Source: Aristolochia californica
Taxonomy: Eukaryota > Streptophyta > Magnoliopsida > Piperales > Aristolochiaceae
NCBI GenBank assembly: GCA_029961685.1
Contig: JARWKL010000012.1
Location: 18,771,227 to 18,835,226, forward strand
Length of the DNA stretch: 64,000 nucleotides
Direction: 5' to 3'
The notes under the pieces are model-generated. The model was not told the DNA's origin and did not search any database. It was given only the letters and a program-made list of their open reading frames with translations. The position numbers were made by a program, and so were the translations under genes. This document shows, piece by piece, positions 33,144 to 44,482 of the stretch (positions are counted from its first letter, which is position 1; each line of letters opens with the position of its first letter).

Positions 33144-33230
33144 TGAAGCAGCTTCAAGTTCCAACTCTAGATACAGCAGTGCATGGATTGATTTCCGATA
33201 TGCCTACCTTTCAGCTTTCAGTTAAATGGA

Positions 33231-33243
33231 CCACGTCACGTGG
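33231..33243. promoter_or_regulatory. Palindromic ACGT element upstream of the DUF482 gene
   Basis: CCACGTCACGTGG lies about 90 bp upstream of the start codon: two ACGT cores (one in a CACGTG-type G-box context) arranged symmetrically around one base. Elements of this type bind plant bZIP and PIF-like bHLH factors. Function here is inferred only. Confidence 0.45.
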
Positions 33244-34220
33244 CATTTTGAAGACCATTTCTATTGACAATTTATTTGAAGATATTTAAAAAAAATTAAT
33301 ATTATCAAATTCAACCACCCCATTACCCAAGCCACCATGTTGTTGTCCTCAAAACCAAAAAGCCAAATATGATTTCAAACCTTGAATTACTCTCTAAGGC
33401 ATATGAGAACATCCCCTAAATCATTTTATTATAATCTTATAAAAATTTGTGTATAGGTGACTGGAAGCCATTATTTCTCAACTTTAGATAATGAATCGTA
33501 TAAGTAGTGCTAAGAATCTCTCATTCCAAAGCTATTAAAGTGGTATGCCAAGATGATTCCATACTAATGAGAAGATCAACATGATTCTGAAAAAAATTAC
33601 ATCAACATGATTTTTCTTTGTGATTTGTGTCTTAATTAGTGAATTGCTTACAATATATACAGCATTATGGTTAAGTGATCATGACCTTATGGTTATGTGA
33701 TATATGTAGATGTCCAAGGTGATGGTATGATCAAATCTCTATCAATAGAGATACTATTATTCATAACACTCCCATAAAAATATTTTTTAAGTGTAGTTTC
33801 AATTTGTTTCTGATTTTAGAAACTATTACATAAAACTTCGGAGTTTACCTTGTTTTGGGAGGGGAGGGGAGGGCTCACCCCTTGTGCTTTCCTACAAGTC
33901 CTCCTTACTCTCCCAAAGTCGAACTTCCGGACTTAAAAAAAACTAACACGACTGAAGCACTAAACCCAAATTTTATATTAAACTCACAATGTATTAAAAG
34001 TACCAATAAATTGTGTTATTTTTTGTTGGTTAGCTAATTGTGCATGATTTTACTTGTTCTTTCTCACTTGCAATACATTAACCACTTATAGCACCTTATT
34101 AGCATAGGCTAGGATAGTTTTGGATCATTGATAAGTTTGGAAAAGGTATAATTAAGAGTCTTAAATTTGCATAATATAGGGCATAAACTTTTTTTTTTTA
34201 CTTTAGTATATTTTAGTATA
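33244..34220. other. Intergenic stretch
   Basis: AT-rich upstream DNA with a G-rich tract at about 33,856-33,880 and no gene seen. Confidence 0.5.
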
Positions 34221-34535
34221 TGTTGAAGTGCATATATAGAAGAGTCTTATATGATTGTCACAATAAGAAATCTTATAGTGCTAGAATTATTATGGAAGGA
34301 GGTCTCACAAAAGAGTTACAGTTAGAACATATTTTAGTTATGTTAATCTTCTATGTATGTTCAGTTGTTTAATTATGCTGGGACTTATCGTTAAGTGTTA
34401 TACTTTGGGTGTAATGGGGACAAGGGTAGTTTAATTGTAATTGGTATTTACTATTTTTCTCTATTATAAATAGAGGCTCATATACTTAGATTACAACAAG
34501 TTAGTAAAAGTTTTCTTTTTTCCATCAATTCAACA
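34221..34535 (+). repeat. LTR of an unidentified retrotransposon
   Basis: 315 bp from TGTTGAAG to TTCAACA, with a TATA-like TATAAATAGAGG near the 3' side and a primer site TGGTATTATAGCAG directly after it (degraded initiator tRNA-Met type). The following ~1.7 kb is AT-rich with no coding domain, and I found no second LTR, so this is a 5' fragment or a LARD-like relic. Confidence 0.7.
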
Positions 34536-36511
34536 TGGTATTATAGCAGATTTTGTGAGTCGACTTGGTTAACCCGAAGAGATAATGTGATCCTTTTTTT
34601 ATCTATCATCTCTAGTAGTTTAGATTCATATTCTATTTTCTTGGCTTTCGCATATCTATACAGAGATTTTCATATTTCAAATTATATATTGTTGTAAATA
34701 TCTTCGAGTCTACTTTCCAACACAAAAATAATTTTAGCAATCGGAGTTTTTTACAAAGAGAAATCGATATTTGAAGTAGCAAAAATTACGTTGCTAGAGA
34801 GGTTTGAGCAACAATAGAAAGCTTCAAATTTTGAGTCATTTTATGCCATCAAGAACGAAACTTTATATGACGAATTATATATCAAAAAAAATATTTGTAA
34901 GTCTATTTTATTACCTATCACACCAATTCTCAATTTGAGTTTTTCAGAGGGAGATATCGATCTTGGAAGAATTAATGGTCATGTTGGCCAAAGAAAAAAG
35001 AATACTCAGGTCAGTCAAACTACAATCTAAAATCTATAAAATTCTTTATCTCAAAATAAGTATATTTTTATGAAAATAAATTATACTTGGATGAAATTTA
35101 TTTAAGTCTAGTTTCGTAAGGAGAAAATTTCATGTCACTCTCATCTATATTTAAGGAGATATTCTCATTGAAACTGACAAAGGTCAAACTACTGAACAAA
35201 GAGAATCAAAAGGTCATAAAAGATTCAAGAACGAATTTTATTTTATTTTGTCAGACTAAGTATCAGATTAAAGCTCTTCGAGTTTAGTTTCTTTAGCAAC
35301 AAATCGTTTGTAATTTAGAACTATATTTTTGGACAAATCGATATCAAAAGTACCAAAAGTCAATTCTGTCGAAAATCTCTCTTGTTTTCCTATTTTTTGT
35401 CCTATTATCTCTCTAGACATTTACGTGAATTAGTTTCATTTTCTCCTAAAATTCAATTTTTTAGCCAAATTTATCTTTTAATCAAAGAATTTTGGTCTGA
35501 CTTCAACACGATCATCTTTTCTTAAGGCTCTTTGATCCTAGAAATCTCTTATATTTGGAAAGTCTAATTTAGGAAAGTGTTGCTAATTCAGAAAAGTTTA
35601 TCATAGGAAAATTTCTATTTTGATTCTACAGAATCTGGAATGTATTCCAGTTAAGAATTTGATTAGAAACTTTCCTCGTATAGATTGATCAATTTGGAAA
35701 CAAAAACTTATAAGTTATGCAATTTTATCTAAATTCCAATAATCAATATTGTTTTCAAGTTTTGTTTTTTTACTACTTGGTTATATATCTTTCGCATCAT
35801 AAACTCTGAAATATTTTGTTTACCCTCATAAAATTAACTTGTGGTCATACTTTGTCAAATTTATTAAGTTATTTTTCTAATGTTACAATCTCTTTAATAT
35901 CAAAGTAGCTATCTTTCCTTTGTTAGCAGTTACCATTCTCCTACTATCTTTTTTTTACTCTCACATACCCCTCTAAACTAACCTCTTGTGCATTACTTCA
36001 GTTAGGTTTCACTTTTATATACATCTAAGAATCATTTTATGAGTACCCTTAATAGGTTTTAATCGTCATTGGAGTGAATGGCATTATCATGAGGTAGGTT
36101 TTGACACTATGAATTATAATGAATTAAACGAGTACTATTACTAAAGGAATTATTACACTATGAATTACTCATGTACTCCCACTAATCACTAAATTCGAAA
36201 TCCAAAGAATTTTTACCTTGGGCAAGTCGAGAATGCAAAACTTTTATCAAACTCTCAAAATAAAGAAAAATGGGTAAAATTACAGGCTATTGCCATGAAA
36301 CTGTGCCACATTCGAGCTCCTGCACTTTCGCCATCGATCCTGTTCTTATCCTGAACAACTTTTGCTTCAAAATAAATCTTCGTTCAGAGTTCCTGTAGGA
36401 AGTTAATACAATGCATCAATCCCAGAAACCGGAATAATACAAGGAAGCTTACAATTTACATTTCGGATTGCAAAAATATCAAAAAGAAATACCAGAGTTT
36501 ATTACAGACAC
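34536..36511. other. Non-coding, possibly LTR-element interior
   Basis: Nearly 2 kb of AT-rich DNA without a readable domain. The part near 36,250-36,500 could be the 3' UTR of PPAN if the proposed terminal exon is right. Confidence 0.4.
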
Positions 36512-36567
36512 TCAAACAGTTTTTTCTTCGGCTTCTGCTTCCTGTCTTGGTACTTCACCTCCATTCC
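36512..36567 (-). CDS. Possible last exon of the PPAN gene
   Basis: After the minus-strand acceptor TTGTAG, the two bases GG complete the Gly codon left open by the donor at 45546, and the frame continues NGGEVPRQEAEAEEKTV to TGA. PPAN proteins usually end in an acidic, Glu-rich tail, which fits. If correct, the protein has 318 residues and the last intron is 8,978 nt. The link rests on phase and composition only. Confidence 0.4.
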
Positions 36568-37829
36568 CTACAATTCACAATCAGAAACACCCTTGGGTCT
36601 ATCAGACATCTCAATAGATGATGATTATCAAAATACTCATAAATATTTCTCAAGATTATATCATATGATTGATCAGATCAAATACAGGAAGCTCAACTGT
36701 GTGTTAATCAGATTCTCAGATGCTGACAACAACTCATAGTGTCAGCCATTATCAAATGAAGCTATTTGACCTTCTATTCTCTGACTTTGGCATGAGTAGA
36801 CCCAGTTTCCATTCATCACAACCTTTTATCTTTCATTACCACAAGAACGTGTCCCTACACTTCCCATATTACTATCTCTACTACAATAAAGGTCATTCAG
36901 TTTCCATTCAGGAACATGGATGGGTTTTCTGAAAGACCATCATAGAAAATTGATCACCTCCATTTCATATACTTTCCACATACTATAAGTATCTATTTTC
37001 TTCGTCTCAAAATCTTTATTCTTCAAACATAAGATTGTTTAATCTAACTTATCCTGATGACCATGAATGAGAACAAAAGCTTTCCACATTCAGGGATCTT
37101 GAACCAGTACCATAATCATAAAAGAGGAACCTCTTGACCAAGAGTTAGGATCGCTACTGCATTTGCCATAGATATGATATCACAAGCTTTCACAGAAGCA
37201 AATTCTTGAAATAGACAAAAGGACAAACTAGAGTTCAACATATTTCAGTGCCCCAATTAATGTCTACTCAAGTCTGTTCACAATGTTGATTAAGAATATT
37301 CGCAAGGTCCCCAAACTGAGTTCATGGGGTAAATAATATGATAGAAACTCACAGAACTTTAATAAACACTTTAATAAACCCAAATGAAATCTGGTGTCGC
37401 TGCATATCTTTTGTCGATCCGCTTCACCAATCAGAGAGAAAATAATCAAATAATTAAATAATTTCTTTGTCAGGCCCGAGGCATATATTCACTATCTTCG
37501 AAAGAGATCCACCTCCTACAGGACACAAAATACTGACAATCCCTTCCCAAGATACAATGGACTTTTCCGTCCTCTTAGACGTGCACAGTGCTAAGTGGGC
37601 ACACGAAGTATACAAGACTTTTTCTGATTGCTCGAACCGAATCAAATGAAGGATATGACCTTATTTTCTTTCAAGAGAGTTAAAATTTCTCTCAAGAACA
37701 CTAAGAACGATTTCTTCTTTTCAGAATGCTTTTCAGAGCGCAAATTCTTCTATATATATATCTCTCTGACGTTCTAAAGATCTATTTATAGAACTTTCCA
37801 ACTCTTCTGGTACAAACCACCTCTTGATC

Positions 37830-38075
37830 TAACCATCAAGATCTATAACCCCTTCGATTTGAAAGTTAAGATCAGTGATCCCAATTTGAGAGTTAGATCT
37901 ATAACCGCTTTGATCTTACGGTTCAGATCTGTAACGACTTTTGATCTAACCATTAGATCTTTAACGGCATGATCTGACCTCTCAGATCTGTAACCGCTTG
38001 ATCCGACGGTTCAGATTTATAACCACCAGATCCGATGGTTAAGATTTGTAACCGTTTCCATCCGACGGCTCTGAT
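37830..38075. repeat. Array of ~35-nt GATCTGTAACCG-type motifs in the LTR
   Basis: At least seven degenerate units with alternating GATCTRTAAC and TGATCTNACGGTTCA blocks. The other LTR carries the matching array at about 43,660-44,000. Repeats in U3 often act as enhancers; this is inference. Confidence 0.75.
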
Positions 38076-38397
38076 CTCGATCCATCCCAATGGTCAAATA
38101 GATCCGATAAACAAATCCATCCTGCTTTGGCCCTACATGTCACACATGTGATGTGTGAGCCCACCCAAACACGTGCAAACATGTGTGTCTGACCACACAC
38201 GTGCGAGACTGCGTGCACATGCGAGCATGAGAGCCTCGCACGTGCCCATATGTGAGTCTCGCACGTGCCCATATGTGAGTCTCACATGAACTCTAGGAGG
38301 ACTGGTGGGTAATTTGTATTCGACCCAAGAAGTCCCTATTGCTTTTAGCAATGTAGGACTAAAAGAAATGAAACTAGAAGAAAAAACATGTCTTTGG

Positions 38398-38463
38398 TCT
38401 AAGCAGGTCTCGAACCTGCCACCTCAAACATATATCAATACGCTCTGACCAACCGAGCTAGGC
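38398..38463 (-). ncRNA. tRNA-like module inside the Copia LTR
   Basis: On the minus strand an A box (TAGCTCGGTTGGTCAGAGC) and, about 27 nt later, a perfect B box (GGTTCGAGACC) are spaced as in a tRNA gene. The acceptor stem is poor and I do not call it a functional tRNA. A mutated copy lies in the upper LTR (about 43,262-43,325), so it was part of the LTR before insertion. Confidence 0.6.
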
Positions 38464-39863
38464 ACGTGCGTGTACCTATTGTGCACGCATGTACCTTTTA
38501 TTTTTAAAAACCTCTAACATTCCCCACCATTTTTGAAAATTAAAAATCAATTTATGATTAGATTTGACAAGGTTCAAGCAATAAATACACTATAGCTTTC
38601 GATGATGTCTTTCGGACGTGGACCATAATCTAGTTGGAATTTCGCCACCCACACCGGTCCTAAGTGAACGAATCTTAAACTTGGACTTTATGTGTAGGCT
38701 TTGAGAATACTGAAAAACTAAGTGTTAATCCTACATGTGAGTTACATTGGAATACCGCGTTAATACCATGCGCAAGTATCTTGTATTGTGAGTGCCTTAG
38801 AGAACAAGCCTAAATTCTCTGCTAGATTGCAGCCCCATAGTCACACTCACATCGGTGATATCTCCAAGGGTATATTACGTCTTTATACTCTGCTATAATA
38901 GTCTTGATATCATTAAGGTAATACACCAACCTCATATCCAATGCCATTGAGCACCTATTTCATAGAGATGGGACAAGGATAAAATTCACTTTAATTTGGT
39001 GCTCCTATTAGTCACGCATTCAGCTTGTTTTTCCCATTGAACCTTCATCTTGGGAGTTCCAGTCAGATAGGTTGGGTTGCCACTGATGGTGACTCAAGTA
39101 CTAGGCTTTAGTCTCATCCGCCTCAAAGCATATTGTACTTGTCCTCTCTACAAACCCTTAGTTAGATGATCTGCCAAGTTTTCCACTGATTTAATATAAA
39201 TCGAGGTTATAACTTCAGTGGGAGTGAGCTTCCTCAAAATTTTATACCAAAACTCAATATGCCTAGACGACTTTGAGTTATGATTTTTACTTTCAAATTT
39301 TCATAATGGTCGTCTGATTATCACAATTAATTAAGATAACTAGAATTGGCTTACCCATCATTGGAATGTTTGACAATAAACCCCCAAGTCATTCAACTTC
39401 TCCACCAACCAACTCTAAGGCTACTATCTCAGCCTCCATAGTAGATCTGGGTAATCAAGTGGCAGCCCCCCACATAGTGTAAATACAAAACCACTAATGG
39501 CTTTAGTGTTATCAGAATTAGAATAAAAAATCCAGTTAGCATCACTGTACCATCTAATACAATGGGAAACCAGAACAGTGTATACTGTAATTAACAGTAC
39601 CTTTCAAATATTTAAAAAGTCTTACAATAGCATCCCAATGAGATTTATCGAGGTTACTCGTATACCTACTCAGTCTTCCTAACGCTTAGGAAATATCTAG
39701 TATGGTACAATTTGATAAATACATGAGACTTCCAATAATTTGAGAGTACCTAAACTGTGAAATACTATCCCCACCATTTTTCCTTAATTTTATGTTAGAA
39801 TCATAGGGTGTGCTAACTGGTTTACAACTCTCATATCCAAACCATTTCAAACTTTTTCCACAT

Positions 39864-39932
39864 AATGATATTTTTTTTTGTTTTTTTTTTTAAATGATGC
39901 TGAATTTTATTATCAGAGCTCAAACGAGCATA
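39864..39932 (-). mobile_element. LINE 3' tail, very short
   Basis: The minus strand reads TTGTAATATGCTCGTTTGAG and then the common LINE end TAATAAAATTCAGCATCATTT, with a poly-A seen as a T run on the left. Flanks show only an imperfect duplication. It sits in the RNase H region of the inverted-LTR Copia. Confidence 0.75.
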
Positions 39933-41300
39933 TTACAAGAGTAATCTCATTTTTATTTTTAATTATTCTGATTCCTAATATCACATTCACTAACCCTAGG
40001 TATTTCATATCAAAATTATCATTAAGATATTTCTTTATCTAATATTTTGATATTTTCATTTCCAAATATCAATATGTCATCAACATAAACACATAAGATA
40101 ATGAAAGACCTATCGTATATTTTCAAATATACACATTTATCAAAATCACATATTTTGAAACCATATGATAGGATTACCCGATCAAAATTTTCATGCCACG
40201 GCTTAGGAGCTTGTTTTAGACCATATAAATAGTTGACTATTTTACACACCTTATTCTCATGACCAGAAACTACAAAACCCTCTGATTGTTCCATATAAAT
40301 GTCTTCCTCTAATTTGCCATTGAGAAAGGATGTTCTAACATCCATTTGATGTATTTCGAGGTTATGTGATGCAGCTAGTGCAATAAGCACTCGAATTGTA
40401 GTTATCTTAGTGACTGGTGAGTAAGTATCAAAAAAATTGTTCCCTTCTCTTTCACTAAAACTTTTAGCAACTAATCTAGCTTTGAATTTTTCTATGGACC
40501 CATCAGATTACATTTCCTTTTGAAGATTCATTTGCATCCAATTGGTCTAGACACTGGAAGTAAGTCTATTAGTTCCCATGTATGGTGTGAAAGAATTGAA
40601 TCCATTTCACTTTTAACTGCTTCCTCCTACATGGATGCTTCACTAGATTTCATTGCTTCGATGAAAATCAATAGATCATCCACTATGAGGAATGTGTAAA
40701 AATCATCTCATAGGTTCTTTTCTATCCTAGGTCTTATTCCGCCTAAGTTCAATTTGTGGCACTGATTCGGTATCCTCATCACGGTATCTAGAAGTCTCTC
40801 CTACTTCTAATTTTCTCTTTTCTTTCATAGGAAACACATTTTCAAAAAATACAACATCATCGGATTCTTTAATAGTATCTACCATAATTTCAGGAAAATC
40901 TGAATGTACTACTAAAAACCGATATGCATTATTGTTTTCTGCATATCCTATGAAAGCTACATCGTAAGTCTTAGGACAGCTTCGTCATGTTAAAGTTAAT
41001 TTTAACTTTAGCAAGACAACCTCATACTTTAAAATATTTAATACTAGGTCTTCTACCCCACCATAACTCATATGGTGTTTTCTAAGTGTCCTTGCATGGA
41101 ATACTATTATGTATTTTACATACCGAAAGTAAAGTTTCTCCTCACAATTATTGGAAAGACCAGAACTCGACAACATAGAATTAATCATGTCCACAAATGT
41201 TTTGATTTTCCTTTCAGCTACTCCATTGGATTGACGAGAATAAGAAATCATGGTTTCACGTATGATACCATGTTCCTCACAGAATTTTCCATATTCTATA

Positions 41301-41722
41301 TGTTAAGAAAAAGTCTCACATAGATTAGTGAGTACAAAAATCTTGAGTTTATTAGTTGGTAAAGAGGTTTCCTAAGTTGGCTAGTCATTTTGGGATGGAC
41401 CTTGGACCCAACTTAACATGGTATCAGAGTGGGTACTCATATGTGGTCCTGCACCTAAGCTATCTATTTGTAGAGCCACAAAAGAGGGCCTACACCTAAA
41501 CTATCCACTTATAGAACCACAAAAGAGGGTCTACACCTAAACTGCCTACTCCTAAATTATACACTTGTAGAGCCACAAAAGAGGGTATACACGTGAGGAG
41601 GAGTGTTAAGGAATAATCCCACATAGATTAGTAAGTACAAAGATCTTGAGTTTATTAGTTGGTAAAAGAGGTTTCCTAAGTTAACTAATCATTTTGGGAT
41701 GGGCCTTGGAGCCAACTTAACA
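41301..41722 (+). mobile_element. TRIM-E, derived from the short-LTR Copia
   Basis: Two LTRs of 118 and 119 bp (41301-41418, 41604-41722) nearly match the Copia LTRs at 14.2/18.7 kb. A primer site TGGTATCAGAG follows the first. The 185-bp interior is the Copia's 3' UTR tandem array (GTAGAGCCACAAAAGAGGGCC units) and purine tract. Flanks CTATA and CTAGA agree at four of five bases. It is inserted in the integrase region of the inverted-LTR Copia, opposite to it. Confidence 0.92.
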
Positions 41723-42827
41723 CTAGAGAATTATATTCTCCTCTATCCGACTGAAGCCTTTTTATTGTTTTTTGGGTTTGATTTTCTATTTCTGATTTAT
41801 AAATTTTAAAATTTTCTAACGCTTCATTCTTAGTCCTAATTAGATACACAGCAGTATTTTGACATATCTATAAAGGTAATAAAATACCTTTTTACTCCTC
41901 TAGTCAAAATACCAAATCTCACAAATGTTAGTGTATAAGATCTAAAAAATCAGAGTTTTTACTCGTTGATTTCAATGGCTTTCTAGGTTGTTTCGATTGG
42001 ACACGTTTCTCACATTTATTTTGTAACTCTATGTTATTTTTAGGTATTAAATTTAAATTCATTTCTTTTTAGAGTGTTCATATTTACATGTCCAAATCTA
42101 TTGTGCCATAAGTCAAAGAATCAACTAACATGACATAAGATGAAGTTTTATTTTCATTGATATTTTTGGCAGAAATTACATTTAATTTGAATAAACCATC
42201 AAAAACATAACTCTTCCCTACAAAAGACCCACTTTTGGTAATTACAACCTTATTCGATTCAAACACTAATTTGTAACCTAAGTGACTCGGAAGGAAACCA
42301 TTAACACAATTATTCCACACATCTAGCATGTACTACACACTGTGAAGTGAGAGTGTTCCCGGATGTGAACTTGAACTCTATTTCTCCTTCATCTATCACT
42401 CAAGCAACACTGGAATTGCCCATTTTCACAGCTCTCCCTTTGACTTTCTAGTAGGAAGAAAAAGAAGAAATATCAAAACAAATATGGATAGTTGCTTTTG
42501 TATAAATCCACCAATTGGTTGGATTAAATGCCAGATTTATTTCCAAGGTAGTTGTTACTAACCTGTCATCAGTTCCAGCCAAGCTAGTTTTGATTATCAT
42601 GTTCGCATGAGGAGTCATACTATCACCTTACCCTTTATTTTTCTTGTATCTACACAGCTTAGCAAAGTGATCCAATTTTCCACAGACATAACATGCCCTC
42701 TTGTTCTATTCCTGAGTTATCTGTTTAGGCTTACCAAGGAATTTCTTGGACTTCTTCTTTATGAATGTTCTTTGATTCTATCAAATTCTCTCTTCCACTA
42801 ACTTCAGATCCGTTACCCAAGTTTTTA

Positions 42828-43204
42828 TTAACAATTCAATGTTTTTCTTCTATCTGAATCAACACCAATACATCGTCTAATGTGGGAAGAGAATTTTCTT
42901 TTATGTTTCATCTGGATCTTGAAGTTTGACCATGATGGAGGAAATTTTTCAATGAGGGCAGATGCTTGTATTCTATCATCAATAGGAATACCTTTGGTGA
43001 TAATCTTATCAACAATGTTATGAATTTCATGTGCTCGATCGATTACTGACTTCCCATCTGCCATTGACTCTATGAAAAACTTTTGTTCGAACTCTGTTCC
43101 TTGCCCGTAGTTCAACTCTAAAGCCTTCCATAAACTTTTTGCATTTTTTGCACAAGAATACAAATCATATAAAGTGTTGCTTAGTGCACTAAGGATCAGA
43201 CAAA
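42828..43204 (-). pseudogene. Copia gag, N-terminus missing
   Basis: Reads ILSALSNTLYDLYSCAKNAK, then LWKALELNYGQGTEFEQKFF and IEKFPPSWSNFKIQMKH, a Copia UBN2-type gag. The frame begins abruptly at the junction with the plus-oriented LTR at 43205, so roughly the first 70-80 residues, the primer site and the 5' LTR are absent. Confidence 0.82.
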
Positions 43205-44477
43205 TGTCAGAGGTCTTTAAAAATAAAAGGCACATGCGTGCACAACAGGTATGCACACATGCCTAGATCGGTTAGTCAGAGTGCAGTGATATATGTTTGA
43301 GGTCACGGGCTCGAGATCTGCCTGGACCAAAGGCATTTTTTTATCTTGGTTTTATTTTCTTTAGTCTTTTTTTTTTAATGATGCTGAATTTTATTATGAG
43401 AGGTCAAACGAGCAGATTACAAGAGGGGAAGCCATTTTCTTTAGTCTCACATTGATAAAAGCAATGAAGACTTCCTGTATTAAATACAGATACCCACCAG
43501 TCCCCCTTGAGTTTGTGAGAGACACACACACACGCGTGCAAGGCTCTCATGCCTGCACGTGTGTGGTCAATCACACATGTTCAGTGGACCCGCATGTCAC
43601 ATGTGTTATATGTAGGGCCAAAGCAGGATGAGTCTTTTTTTATCGGATCAATTTGACCGTTGGGATGGATCAAGATCAAAGTCGTTGGATGGAAATTGTT
43701 ACAAATTTTAACCATTAGATCAAACGATTACAAATCGGAAATGTCGGATCAGTCAGTTACAGATTTGAACTGTTCGATTGAAAGGTTACAAAATTTGAAC
43801 TGTCAAATCAAGCCGTTACAAATCCAAACAGTCAGATAGTGCCGTTATAGATCTAAAAGTTAGCTAAGTCGTTACAGATCAGAACCGTCATATCAAAGCG
43901 GTTACAAATCTGACATTCAGATTGGGATCAATGATTTGAATCGTCAGATCAAAGAGGTTACAAATCTGGACGATTAGATCAAGCGGTAGTTTTTCCCAGA
44001 ATAGTTAGAAAGCTCTACAAATAGAACTTCAAAATGTCAGAAAGATATCGAGAAGAAATTTGAGCTCTAAAAAGTATTGTTAAAAGAACAAATCGTTCTT
44101 CATGTTCTTGAGAAAAATTTCAACATTCTTGAAAGAAAAGGAAGAAATATCCATCGTTCAATCCGGTTTGAGCAATCAGAAAAGGTCTTGTAGAATTTGT
44201 GAATCCACTTAGCATTGTCCACATCTAAGAGGGCAAAAAGGTCTATTGTATCTTGGGAAGAGATCATCAACATCATGTGCATTGTAGGAGTGCAAATCTC
44301 TTTCGAAGATAGTGAATACATGTCTCGGACCTAATAGAGTTATTAATTAATTATTTGATTATTTTCTGTCTGATTGGTGAAGCGGATCAACAAATAGTGC
44401 ATCGACATCATATTTAATTTGAGTTTATTACAGTGGTTATTGAAGTTCTGTGAGTTTGCATCATATTATTTACAACA
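43205..44477 (+). repeat. Upper LTR of the inverted-LTR Copia
   Basis: Reads TGTCAGAGG...TTACAACA on the plus strand and is collinear with the lower LTR in reverse orientation along its whole length, apart from a 66-bp LINE tail at 43368-43433. It starts exactly where the truncated gag ends. Confidence 0.88.
43368..43433 (-). mobile_element. 66-bp LINE 3' tail with perfect 14-bp duplication
   Basis: Only the last ~55 bp of the LINE plus tail. Flanks ATTTTCTTTAGTCT at 43354-43367 and 43434-43447 are identical. Confidence 0.88.
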
Positions 44478-44482
44478 GTTCA

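Larger units (their letters stand above)
37325..38519 (-). repeat. Lower LTR of the inverted-LTR Copia
   Basis: Reads TGTTAGAGG...TTACCCCA on the minus strand. It contains a tRNA-like module close to its start, and many copies of a ~35-nt motif around GATCTGTAACCG in its middle. Confidence 0.88.
39060..42770 (-). pseudogene. Copia pol of the inverted-LTR element
   Basis: Minus-strand order: zinc knuckle CYVCGKLDHFAKLC (about 42,700, a complete CX2CX4HX4C), a degraded protease (WWIYT replacing WIIDS-type), GAG-pre-integrase (about 42,330-42,090), integrase ending YSRQSNGVAERK (about 41,240), RT with HQMDVRTSFLNGKLEEDIYM, YLYGLKQAPK and VYVDDILIFG (40,390-40,022), and RNase H with RSTMEAE and NLADHLTKG (about 39,450-39,150). 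TRIM-E splits the integrase and a LINE tail lies in the RNase H region. Many stops. Confidence 0.85.
37320..44482 (-). mobile_element. Copia retrotransposon with LTRs in inverted orientation
   Basis: The unit is bounded by the 5-bp duplication GTTCA (37320-37324 and 44478-44482). The lower LTR (37325-38519, 1,195 bp) is minus-oriented and follows a proper polypurine tract (GGTGGGGAA). The interior (38,520-43,204) is a minus-strand Copia lacking its 5' LTR, primer site and gag start. The upper LTR (43205-44477) is the same family but plus-oriented, so both outer ends are LTR 3' (CA) ends. It also carries TRIM-E and two LINE tails. It lies in the proposed last intron of PPAN or just downstream of the gene. 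Confidence 0.85.

Noticed and set aside
32916..33164. Start of the DUF482 protein at 33164
   Set aside because: The codon there is TTG; the first in-frame ATG is at 33143.
37325..44477. DNA transposon with 1.2-kb terminal inverted repeats
   Set aside because: The arms are recognisable LTRs (TG...CA, adjacent purine tract on one side, 5-bp duplicate) and the interior is Copia gag-pol, with no DNA transposase.
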